Origin: Flectonema sp. DT1601
Taxonomy: Eukaryota; Euglenozoa; Diplonemea; Diplonemida; Diplonemidae
DNA: 64,000 nucleotides
Direction of reading: 5' to 3'
Assembly (NCBI GenBank): GCA_964019425.1
Contig: OZ025785.1
Span: forward strand, 581,501-645,500
In this document: one piece after another, positions 48,595 through 57,307 of the stretch
How the letters are laid out: every line of letters begins with the position of its first letter
Position numbering within the stretch: the stretch's first letter is position 1
Notes under the pieces: model-generated
What the model was told of the DNA's origin: nothing
What the model saw: only the letters and a program-made list of their open reading frames with translations
Database searches by the model: none
Translations under genes and position numbers: made by a program

Positions 48595-51500
48595 CTTGAC
48601 AAACGAACACCGTCAACTTCAAATCCTAAAAATGACTCACATCATAGTAAAGTTCTGGTGAAGCCGACTACTGTAACAGCACCGACTATCTCTCAAACTG
48701 AAAAAGAACTGACCCGAAGTTTATTACTGCTGGCAGGCGACGTTGAACGCAACCCTGGACCTGAAAATTCGTTACTCTCAGTGTTGAGCTGGAACTGTAG
48801 ATCGATAAGTCAGAAGGGGTCTTATATTCAAAGACTCCTTTCTCACTACTCGCCGGATGTACTGTGCTTACAGGAAACCTGGTCGAAGGAACACATTTCG
48901 CACCCTGGCTATTATACATATAGGAAGGACAGAAATACAAAAGGTGGTGGCATTATAATAATGGCAAAGAGATGCTTCTCACAAGGAATCAGTGATGAAG
49001 AATTGTTTTCGAGAACAAGCGGTATCGAAGCTATGATGCTGAATGTTGGTGGTGTCAATGTCATTAACGTTTACGCTCCCCCTGGGTGTATCATTAGAGA
49101 AGATGATCTTCCGATCACAACGAAGTCTATTATTGCGGGCGACTTCAACGCACACAACCTCGTCTGGTCTACCAGGACAACCAAATCTGGTAAAGAATTA
49201 TTTAATTGGGCGGATCGCAATGACGTTCTCGTAGCAAACAGACCTGGTCAAATAACTCGGCCCAAACACGACATTCCTGGCGGTGGTACCTCACCTGACG
49301 TTATATTCTTCAAAGGATCAATTGTATTAGAAGAATTTTCAATCATAAATGAAGACAGTAAACATAACTCGGATCATCGACCGCTACTCGCTATCTTCGA
49401 CACAATGGCTCACCTCTCTCAAGCAACAGTTGGAGCAAGGAAACGAACTGTCTGGGATTTCAAATCTACAAACTGGAGTGCTTTCAGACAGCAACTTGAT
49501 AGAAGAATTGATAGGGCTAAGTTCTCGGATGATGCCACTGGTAATGTTGGATTATTAAATAACATAATACATGAAGTAGCTGCGAGGAACGTGCGGAGGA
49601 GAATCTTATTTAAGGGCAAGCGCCGACGTAAGTGGAAGATCTCTTCACCGGAATCTCTAAAATCAAAAGGCAGTCACCTGAAAGACCAACTGAAGAAGGG
49701 GAACAACTTTAACTTCGCCTTCAAGAAGATTAAAGAACTCCAACAGGACGCTGGTAAGGACATCAGCGTATCAAATATATCTGAGAACGATCTACCTGCA
49801 GCATTTCTGGACCTCTTTGTGGCCGATGGGGATGCTGCTAAACTCGAAGCCCCTTCATTGAAGAAAGAAGACTTGGAATTGGACATCTGTTGTGACTTCA
49901 CAGATACCGAGATATCAGCAGCAATTAAAAACCTGAAGCCTCGCAAAGCAGCAGGCCCTGACGGTATTCACAACGAAATGCTTAAGAACTTATCTCAGAA
50001 GGCAGTTGACTGTTTATTAAAGGTGATCAATTCTTCGTGGAGATCCTCCAATGTTCCATATCTTTGGAAACAGGGGTTAATCAAACCGATGTTCAAGTCG
50101 GGCAAACCGCGGAACGATATTAAAAGCTACAGACCAATCACACTCACTTCGGTTGTTGGCAAACTGGCTGAGAGGTTGGTGTACGACAGGCTCATGCATT
50201 GGCTTACCGAAAACTCAGCACTCAGTCCGACTCAAGCTGGCTTCAGACGGGGCAGAAATACCTGCGAACAAATCACAATTCTGGTGGACGCCATGGTAAA
50301 CAACCACACGAAGGGGAGGAGGTCAGTCTTCTTGTCATTCGATTTCACAGCAGCCTTCGATAGGATTAACCATCGAATTTTACTTTCAAAACTACAAAGA
50401 ATGGGCATCCCAACCTTCATCGTTCGATGGATAACGGACTTTCTAACCAATAGGAAGGTCAGAGTTGATGCAAATGGACATTTCAGTAAGTTTCGTACGC
50501 TGTCAAAAGGAGTGCCTCAAGGATCAATCTTAGGCCCACTACTCTATTTAATATATGTTGACGATCTGTGTAAGATTCTCTCACAAGAGAAGGAAACGAC
50601 TTTGACCGCACTGTATGCAGACGACACCGCTTGTGCAGTATTTGGCTCGACCATGGACGAAGCAATCTCAAACGCTCAACGAATACTTGACATCGTTGAC
50701 AAGTGGTGCCGTGATAATGACATGGCACTTTCAGTCTCCAAGACTTGCGCTCTGAAAATGGATATTCAATCGAAAGAAGTAACCCTGACTGATACTAGCG
50801 ACCGCGAACTCTTATTCTCAAAATCACTGGAAGTACGTTCGTTAGATATTGACTATTTTGATCTAGACAGCGTGATCAACACGACGACGACAAGGCCCAC
50901 TTTACTGAGTGGTGAAACGATCCTCGAAGTAGAGGGGAAACCCATCAGGACTCAACAAGAATTAGAAGATTTACTGATGTTGAACATCCACGACGAGATG
51001 AATGTCAAAGCGAAAATTAAAATTGCCTTCCTACTGCCGATCACGGACTCAGTGAAATATCTGGGTGTTTACATTGATAACAGGCTCAGGTTTGATAAAC
51101 AGTTAGAGAAAATACACGACGAACTGAAGAAAGGGATCTCCCTTCTGCAGTGCCTCCAGCCATATGAATTGGACTACAAGACCCTAAAGATGGTTAAAAA
51201 CTTGTACGTGACAGCGAGGATTTCCTATGCACTGGACAGCTTTGGTTGGTTGCTCAACCAGCATAAAACGGATGCTATCGACTTCGAGATGAGAAAAATA
51301 GCGAGACTCGTAACAGGATGCAGCAGATGTACTCCGAGGGAGTTGCTCCTTTGGGAAGCCGACATCTTACCGTTTAAAAGACAAATCGAAAAGCAGACTA
51401 AAATTGCCTATTTCAGGTACAAAGCCATGACCTGGGTGCCGGACACCAACTCACTCGCATCGCCTCGAAGCTTCTGGGGTGGCCTCATTCCCCGTTCTGA

Positions 51501-52575
51501 AGGTCAACTAGAAAGTGTGGGGATCGTTCAACCTGACTCTATCAAACCTTGGATTGCTTCGGACAATGTTCAAATCAGCAACAGCTGCGGTTTTACAAAA
51601 TCCCCTGATCCCGCAGTGGACAGGGAGAAATTCCTTACCTACAACGCGACACTTCCTCCGGTGGACATGGTGATCAACTGTGACGGTTCATACTCTTCGA
51701 ATGCGTCAGGCGCGGCTCTCATTGCTAGGTCACGAGACGGAAAGAAACGTGCTCATGCGACCAGATTAGTGCGTGCGGATTGCAGCTACAGAACTGAGCA
51801 ACATGCCTTGAAAAATGCGGCAAACTACTTAAACTGGAAGGTACAGAAAGACGGGCTAACTAAGTCAGTCAGAATCTATACCGACTCAAAATCATTGTTG
51901 GACGAGTTGAAGGGTGGCAGGTGTAAACAGAGAAACACCAGATCCCTCGGCATCCTCGAGAACCTACGGAACTGCGGTATGAAAGTACATCTTCAATTCA
52001 TCCCTTCTCACATGGGGATAGAAGCACACGACGAAGTTGATGAACTTGCTAAGAAATCGGCTCACAACAGATACCTCCCTCAAATCCCAATCCGAGGATC
52101 CTTCTTCTATCACAAATCCCGAGTGAGGAGGGTGATCACGAAGGACATTTGGAACAGAATTGGTTACACTTGCTATAAAAACACCGTCAAAGGTGCCGCG
52201 ATAAAATATCCTCCCGACATGAAAAGGAGCGATGAAATCAGAATTGCGAATTTTAGAACGGGGTGTCATCCACTGATGCAAAACTGGCGGAAAGCCATCA
52301 TATGTCCATTCTGCCATAGCGCTCCATCCAACCAACTCCACCTACTCGTAGGCTGTCCATCACAGAAACTCGATGCAGCCAGATATGAAATCCTTGGCTT
52401 TTCTACATTGACAGGCAAATGGGACCGATCAAGTGATCTAATCCTCATCAACGGCATTCCTGCCAGTCTTGGCTCAATCTTTGCCACCAGCTGGCTTCCT
52501 TCAGTAGCGATGTTGATCAGGTGGATGGAACAAGCATCCAACCTGAGACTTTGGAATTGTGTAGGTGACACGTAG
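48595..52575 (+). CDS. LINE ORF2: 2A-like peptide, APE endonuclease, reverse transcriptase, RNase H, zinc knuckle
   Basis: Residue numbers count from codon 48658. A 2A-like motif GDVERNPGP lies at 27-35. The APE endonuclease (41-250) keeps its active-site motifs: SWNCRS (N46), LQETW (E73), YAPPG, GDFNAHN (D162, N164), SPDVIFF and SDHRPL (D239, H240). Reverse transcriptase spans about 420-700, with AAGPDGIHNEML, YRPITLTSVVGK, FDFTAAFDRINH, GVPQGSILGPLL and YADD at 653-656. A ~100-residue insertion with a PDZ-like stretch precedes VKYLGVYID (~801). RNase H (1003-1135) has D1009, E1047, D1076 and D1128. CPFC-x8-H-x4-C at 1216-1233 is the zinc knuckle. The first in-frame ATG is at 48961 (residue 102), inside the endonuclease, so normal initiation cannot make the full enzyme. 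The frame is continuous with ORF1 through one UGA. Confidence 0.9.
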   Translation, partial: LDKRTPSTSNPKNDSHHSKVLVKPTTVTAPTISQTEKELTRSLLLLAGDVERNPGPENSLLSVLSWNCRSISQKGSYIQRLLSHYSPDVLCLQETWSKEHISHPGYYTYRKDRNTKGGGIIIMAKRCFSQGISDEELFSRTSGIEAMMLNVGGVNVINVYAPPGCIIREDDLPITTKSIIAGDFNAHNLVWSTRTTKSGKELFNWADRNDVLVANRPGQITRPKHDIPGGGTSPDVIFFKGSIVLEEFSIINEDSKHNSDHRPLLAIFDTMAHLSQATVGARKRTVWDFKSTNWSAFRQQLDRRIDRAKFSDDATGNVGLLNNIIHEVAARNVRRRILFKGKRRRKWKISSPESLKSKGSHLKDQLKKGNNFNFAFKKIKELQQDAGKDISVSNISENDLPAAFLDLFVADGDAAKLEAPSLKKEDLELDICCDFTDTEISAAIKNLKPRKAAGPDGIHNEMLKNLSQKAVDCLLKVINSSWRSSNVPYLWKQGLIKPMFKSGKPRNDIKSYRPITLTSVVGKLAERLVYDRLMHWLTENSALSPTQAGFRRGRNTCEQITILVDAMVNNHTKGRRSVFLSFDFTAAFDRINHRILLSKLQRMGIPTFIVRWITDFLTNRKVRVDANGHFSKFRTLSKGVPQGSILGPLLYLIYVDDLCKILSQEKETTLTALYADDTACAVFGSTMDEAISNAQRILDIVDKWCRDNDMALSVSKTCALKMDIQSKEVTLTDTSDRELLFSKSLEVRSLDIDYFDLDSVINTTTTRPTLLSGETILEVEGKPIRTQQELEDLLMLNIHDEMNVKAKIKIAFLLPITDSVKYLGVYIDNRLRFDKQLEKIHDELKKGISLLQCLQPYELDYKTLKMVKNLYVTARISYALDSFGWLLNQHKTDAIDFEMRKIARLVTGCSRCTPRELLLWEADILPFKRQIEKQTKIAYFRYKAMTWVPDTNSLASPRSFWGGLIPRSEGQLESVGIVQPDSIKPWIASDNVQISNSCGFTKSPDPAVDREKFLTYNATLPPVDMVINCDGSYSSNASGAALIARSRDGKKRAHATRLVRADCSYRTEQHALKNAANYLNWKVQKDGLTKSVRIYTDSKSLLDELKGGRCKQRNTRSLGILENLRNCGMKVHLQFIPSHMGIEAHDEVDELAKKSAHNRYLPQIPIRGSFFYHKSRVRRVITKDIWNRIGYTCYKNTVKGAAIKYPPDMKRSDEIRIANFRTGCHPLMQNWRKAIICPFCHSAPSNQLHLLVGCPSQKLDAARYEILGFSTLTGKWDRSSDLILINGIPASLGSIFATSWLPSVAMLIRWMEQASNLRLWNCVGDT
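48718..48762 (+). other. 2A-like co-translational cleavage motif
   Basis: Encodes RSLLLLAGDVERNPGP: a hydrophobic helix then D-V-E-x-NPGP, the full 2A consensus. Known 2A peptides make the ribosome skip the Gly-Pro bond, here between codons 48757 and 48760. Similar motifs occur at the N-terminus of trypanosome L1Tc and several animal LINEs. Confidence 0.9.
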
Positions 52576-53064
52576 TCGCCATTTAAGTGTTTTATCAATA
52601 TTTAGTATTTTCATCATTATCAATCATCTCCTGGTTGGGTAACTGCACATCACCTTCGGTGTTGTCGCAGTGTCTCTTCCAACACTCCTGTCTCCTTTTT
52701 CTCCTATTCTCCTTATAAATTTCTCTTGAGGGCAGGCCTTCGGGCTGTTCAAGTGGTCTTTGACCACCGCTCTAGTTATATGCTCGATTCTTTGTTTTTC
52801 CTTATCGATGGTAGGAATGGTAACCGAATTAGCTTCGTGTGTCCAATTTCAAGGACGCGTGACCATTTATTTTTTCCCGTTGCCGCTCTTCTTACGTCCT
52901 CAGGCGGAGCCTACCTATGTTTCCCGTGTTTTCCAATTTGTCAGACTTAAACCAAAAGAAAGTATAAAAGAAAGACAAAACAAAGAAGTGAAAAGAACAA
53001 AAACAAAGAGTCTGGAAGCACAGACGAGTGTAACCAAAAAAAAAAAAAAAACTTCAGAATTTTC

Positions 53065-53139
53065 GGAGCTCCGGTGGTTTATTGGTTATGACCGCCGAAT
53101 CATGACCCGGAGGTCTCGGGTTCGAACCCCGTGACATCC
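53065..53139 (+). ncRNA. tRNA-like sequence (degenerate tRNA or tRNA-derived SINE head)
   Basis: Seventy-five bases have an A-box-like TGGTTTATTGG, a perfect B box GGTTCGAACCC in a 4-bp T stem, a GTGG/CCGC D stem and acceptor ends GGA/TCC (5 of 7 pairs), followed at once by T6CTCT5, a polymerase III-type terminator. The anticodon arm does not form five pairs, so it is not a normal tRNA. CAT is at the anticodon position. Confidence 0.45.
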
Positions 53140-53184
53140 TTTTTTCTCTTTTTCGTAATGACGGAAAATGTGACCAAAACATAG

Positions 53185-53450
53185 TCAAAGGGCGGATTGA
53201 TCACCCACTGGTCGAGTTGAGACATATTCCCGTTGCAATAAATCACCAAGACCCCTCCCGTGTGATCGATCACTTTAAAATGTTACTGTGCAGTTCACCA
53301 GTGAGACTAAGACCTCCAACCAAAATTCACCAGACTTCAAGCAGCATTCCAAATTAGGTAATTTTTGTCAGACACATTCGAACCATCGAGAACAGAAATT
53401 CTCACGTTAGTAAAAGCCTGACCTTTAGAAATGTGGCTTAACGATCCTCA
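53185..53450 (+). rRNA. Possible further LSU rRNA scraps, plus sense
   Basis: GGATTGATCACCCACT (53193-53208) resembles GGATTGTTCACCCACT of LSU domain V. GAGAACAGAAATTCTC...TAAAAGC and AATGTGGCTTAACGATCC (53397-53450) resemble the domain V stretch that normally lies upstream of it. The order is therefore scrambled and the sense is opposite to the next fragment. Spacers do not match, so confidence is modest. Confidence 0.4.
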
Positions 53451-53479
53451 TCATTGATGTAGGTTTCGTGACTTAGAAG

Positions 53480-53837
53480 CCGCAATGTGGCCCTCCTCCC
53501 AGCCAAACTCCCCACCTGACTGGTGTCTCCAAACGAGGGGTCGAGCCGAAGCCCGTTTGTCGCTGGAATCGGAAAAGCTACGAGTCCGAAACCCTAACCT
53601 CCGAAGAGGCAGCTGCCGTTCCCCCATCATTGGATAAGTAAAGCGACGATAAGAGTAGTGGTATTTCATTGTTGGTAAACCTCCCACCTATAACTACACC
53701 CGACTAGAGTCAAACTCAACAGGGTCTTCTTTCCCCGCTGACAGTTTCAAGTCCGTTCCCTTGACTGCTGTTCGCCAGATAGTAGGTAGGGACAGAAGGA
53801 ATCTCATTAGTCCATTCATGCGCATCTTTGATTAGAA

Positions 53838-53869
<32 letters not shown>

Positions 53870-53877
53870 CAGTTGCA
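53480..53877 (-). rRNA. LSU (28S) rRNA fragment, domain IV-V, minus strand
   Basis: Read on the minus strand from 53877: ACTCTCTTAAGGTAGCCAAA, TGCCTCGTC, GCGCATGAATGGA, GAGATTCC, TGTCCCTACCTACTATCT, GGGGAAAGAAGACCCTGTTG, TTTGACTCTAG, GAAATACCACTAC, TTTACTTATCCAAT and CAGGTGGGGAGTTTGGCTGG follow the conserved cytosolic LSU order. There are a few short internal deletions relative to typical LSU rRNA. It breaks off where domain V should continue. It is a detached rRNA fragment near the LINE. Confidence 0.88.
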
Positions 53878-53956
53878 AATTTGTTTTTTCAAGTTGGACT
53901 TTGTACGGAACAGGCGGGCTTTTATTAGGGGCTCCCCCCTTGGGGGGGTTGGGGGG

Positions 53957-53991
53957 GCTTGCGTCCCGCCAAGAATTTGGCGGACGCAAGC
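53957..53991. other. Strong GC-rich hairpin
   Basis: Arms GCTTGCGTCCCGCCAA and TTGGCGGACGCAAGC pair over 15 bp with one bulged C and a 4-nt loop, in an otherwise AT-rich region. It sits between the LSU fragment and the right inverted-repeat arm. Confidence 0.7.
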
Positions 53992-54054
53992 CACCCTTGC
54001 ACTCTTCCCGCTTGGTAGGCTAAAAAACAAAAAACCCGCCGCAAGCCAAATTTT

Positions 54055-54143
54055 TGGGTCAAGTTCGAGTCCTGGTGGACAACTTTTTTTTGTAGGGAGT
54101 TGGCGATTTCGCAAACTATTTTTGTTGAATTAGAGGTTTTCCC
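54055..54143 (+). repeat. Right arm of the 46-bp inverted repeat, preceded by a B-box-like sequence
   Basis: The arm is 54098-54143, ending GGTTTTCCC against an A-tract; it is the inverse of 48209-48254. Just before it, AGTTCGAGTCCTGG (54062-54075) fits a polymerase III B box and is followed by T8, so a tRNA-derived origin of part of this repeat is possible. Confidence 0.75.
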
Positions 54144-55421
54144 AAAAAAAAAAAAAAAAACTCACTGACTCACCCCACATCATATTATTAGCTCTTTCCT
54201 CTTCTGTTTTTTTTTTTCTGTTTTTTTGTACCGGATGCCCCAAATCGCTTAGTGGAATTTTTTTATTCCTATTTTTTTTTTAAATTATTACGTCTTTATT
54301 GATTATATTTCAACTTAGTGATGGCAGCTGCTCTCAATGGGTAAAGATATCTGGAAAAAAAAAAATTAAAAAAAAAAAAAAACCAATCAGCATTTCAAAT
54401 TGTTTTTTTTGTTCTGTTCTGTTTTTTTTTCCTCTTTTACTTTGACAAAAATTAGCGTTATATCAGCTGTCTCTAACACTGTCTGCTTGCGCGGGCGGTA
54501 GTCACTGGTGAGCTTTTCCCCTGATTTTGATTTCCTAGGCTTTAAAAAAAAAAAAAGAAAATTAACCTCTTCGTGGGTCTCAATTCATCTTTTTTTTTTT
54601 TTTTTTGGTTCGAAGTCTCCAACACTAAACGTTCTCATTCAAGCTTCTGCTTAATTCTGCTCGTCATAGATTATTGTTGTTTACTATCTCTCCTCCTCCT
54701 TCTTTTTTATATTTTAATAAAAGAAACAAAAGTAACTACACTCCAGTCCTGCAAACTGGAGTGCTTCAGTCACAATAGATGATTGACTTACTTTTACACC
54801 ATACTGATGAGAGAGAATAGAGGTAAGATGTATATGGAGACAAACAAACAACATCAGGTGGCTACCCTTGTTTACTTCCTGGGGTACTCGACTAAAACGG
54901 TTAGGCGAAGTCTCTGTGTGAAAATATTAATAATAATAACATTTTTTTTCACGCTGTGGCTCCATTCCAAAGATATAGGCAGGTGTGGTCGCTGGCCCAC
55001 TTATTATTTTTTTTTCCATTAAATTGACATTTTATTTTAATAAAAACAAAAGAGAAGACAAAATGGGTACGCAGCATCACATGAAAAGTTATTTTTTGAC
55101 TACATAAAAATATACTGCTTTGTCCAAGAGTTTTTTTTTTTTTTTTTTTGGCCTTTCCCTGACTTCGATAAATAAAAAATAATATTAAATTCTTTTCTAT
55201 TATGTTTGTTACTTTGAGGCTATTTCAATAAAAATAAAGAAAAAGAAAAAGAGGGAAAAAAAAAAAAAAAAAAGGAAACAAAACAGAATAATTTCATCAT
55301 TTGTCTTTTTCACCCTTTTTTCCCCCATATTTGTTCAGTCTTGTGGCTGTTCATAACTTACTCTTTGTTTCGGCGGTTGATAGACACATAGAGTTTGATT
55401 TTTTTTTTTTTTTTTTTTAAT

Positions 55422-55740
55422 CCACACCTTTGTATGGAAGGAAATATAATTGACCCGATAGATCACAGTTCACAATTCCGTCGTCTGTTTTGCCCTTCCG
55501 TGTTTTTTTTTTCTTTCCCTTTTCTTCTAGTTGCGTCGCTGAAACTCGACTTCTTTACTTTTAGGTTAAATCGGTCTCAGCGACTGCGACAAAGCAAAAA
55601 AAAAAAAAAAAAAAAAAAAACGTTTTGTGTGTGTTCGTAAAGGGTTTTTTAGCCTTATACAAGTGATTCTTTAACCGTTATTATACCTCACCTTCCTCAG
55701 GAATTATTGAACAAAGATTTAAAAGCTCAATTATGTTTTC
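55422..55740 (+). repeat. Dispersed repeat, copy 2 (other copy 26595-26900)
   Basis: Shares TCCACACCTTTGTATGGAAG, TAATTGACCCGA-AGATCA, GTCTCAGCGACTGCGA, TTGTTCGTAAAG and TTATACAAGTGATT with copy 1; A- and T-tracts inside it are expanded here. Confidence 0.75.
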
Positions 55741-56239
55741 TGACAATACATCCAAAAACTGCCTCTCCCCCAGCATTTGCTTTTTTTTTTTTTTCAATAG
55801 CAAGTGGGGGGGGGGGGTTCCCAGGGGAGTTTTCTTTTTTTTAAATTCTGATTCCACTGATGTTGGACATATAAAAAAAAAAAAAAAAAAAAACGAAACC
55901 ATAAAAAAGTTTATTATTATGAATTTTAGTTAGATGGTTAACTTCTCTTTAATACACTTCCTTTCCTTCTTTTTTTTTTGTTTGTTTTTTTTGTTTTAAT
56001 TGCCTTTAATTAGCAACTTACCAACAACAACCAATTAAAAAAAGTTTTTTTTTGGTAAAATTTTATTATATGCCTTACTCAGATTAGTGGGGAACCGCAA
56101 CACAAAAAGCTTTATCTGTTTTCTGTCTCTGCCGTGTAGTTTTTTTATTTAATTTTAATTTTTTTTTTTTTTGACATTCTTTTATCTCTCTAATGTGGCG
56201 TGTTCTCCCTCTCTTTGACGAAAATTGGCGTTATCAGCC

Positions 56240-56420
56240 GTCTCTAACACTGTCTGCTCGCGTGGACGGTGGGTTTAGGTAGTCATTTGTTCCAGGTTAT
56301 TCTACGTCTCTTATCGTCTGTGAGAGTCTCACGGTTGCTGGTAGCGATATAACTGTTACCCTGTTGAGCTTTTCCTGGCTTTTGGCTTCCTGGGCTTCGT
56401 AAATAAATAAATAAATAAAA
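56240..56420 (+). repeat. Dispersed repeat with TAAA tail, copy 2
   Basis: Near-identical to 27190-27360, ending GCTTCGTAAATAAATAAATA. In both places it follows a copy of the 26595/55422 repeat by several hundred bases, so the two may be parts of one larger element. Confidence 0.75.
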
Positions 56421-57307
56421 AAAAATGTCATAAATTAATCAGCAGTAAGAAGACGGCATCACTGTTTTTTTCTTAAAGCGTTTTTGTTGTTGTGCTCGTT
56501 TTTCATCTTTTATAGTTCTGATCGGCATTTGGTTAGTCATGTGCAGGTATGGGAAAAAAAAAAAAAAAAAAAACTTATTACTCCCTTTTTTTACTTGAAA
56601 AAGCATTTTTTTTTTGAGTGCGAGAGAGGTCTCCTCGTATTTGCGATGTTCTCATCAAATTACCGCTGCTAATGTTTGTTATTAGCAGGTATTTTTTTCC
56701 CCCCCCTTTTTTAAACTTTGGGGGAGGGGGAGTCAATTTATCTCTCTTATTTTTACCTGTATCTAGATGCAATACTGTCTTCGGAAACTTCGTCTGTCGC
56801 TGTGAGTTACACCTCTCCTCAGAATACTCGAACTTATCAGCAAATGTTAAATTTATTATTTAATTTTTTTTTTTTTTTTTTTAAATTAAAATTCCCGGGT
56901 TGAAAATAACTAATTACCTAAAAAACATAAAACACCGACCGGGGGCTTTTTTTTGTTATTGAACGCGCGTGAAATCATTTATCAGACACTAATCACCTGT
57001 AAAAAATCAATTTTTTCTTTTTTTTTCTCCTGTTTTTCACCGAACGAGAGTGTCGGAGAAATATTATTTATTTTCTGTCAAAAAAATTGCGTTCAATATT
57101 ACTTTCTGCGACGCAATAAAAAATATGAAGTTTTCTTTGTATGATTTTAAGGGTAAAAAATAAATATTTTCCTTTCTTCTCCCTTCAGTGATGTTAAAAT
57201 GCAACAAAAGGGTTTTTTCCTTGTCAGAATAAATATAATATCATTACACAACTACAATCATCTTTTTTTTCCCCTCAACACAGGAATTTCAGGGAGATTC
57301 CTGACAT

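Larger units (their letters stand above)
48286..53051 (+). mobile_element. Non-LTR retrotransposon (LINE), APE-RT-RNase H type, I/ingi-like layout
   Basis: The element has a short 5' region, a small ORF1, a long ORF2 with endonuclease, reverse transcriptase, RNase H and CCHC knuckle, about 460 bp of 3' UTR and an A-tract at 53036-53051 that is a likely tail. Limits are approximate: I could not identify target-site duplications. The ORF2 domain order with RNase H and a 2A-like motif matches the I group, including trypanosome ingi/L1Tc elements. ORF2 is uninterrupted over 1.3 kb codons, so the copy is young or recently active. Confidence 0.88.
54144..57307. other. Gene-poor, repeat-rich region
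   Basis: No gene supported. Contains homopolymers, copies of dispersed repeats at 54470-54545, 55422-55740 and 56240-56420, and GAATT-TTTT tracts. TTTTTTTTCCCCTCAACACAG (AG 57282-57283) lies 24 nt before the kinase ATG. Confidence 0.5.

Noticed and set aside
48658-48660. GTG at 48658 as the start of LINE ORF2
   Set aside because: Eukaryotic translation rarely begins at GTG and the frame is open further upstream to the ORF1 stop; readthrough or another mechanism is more likely.
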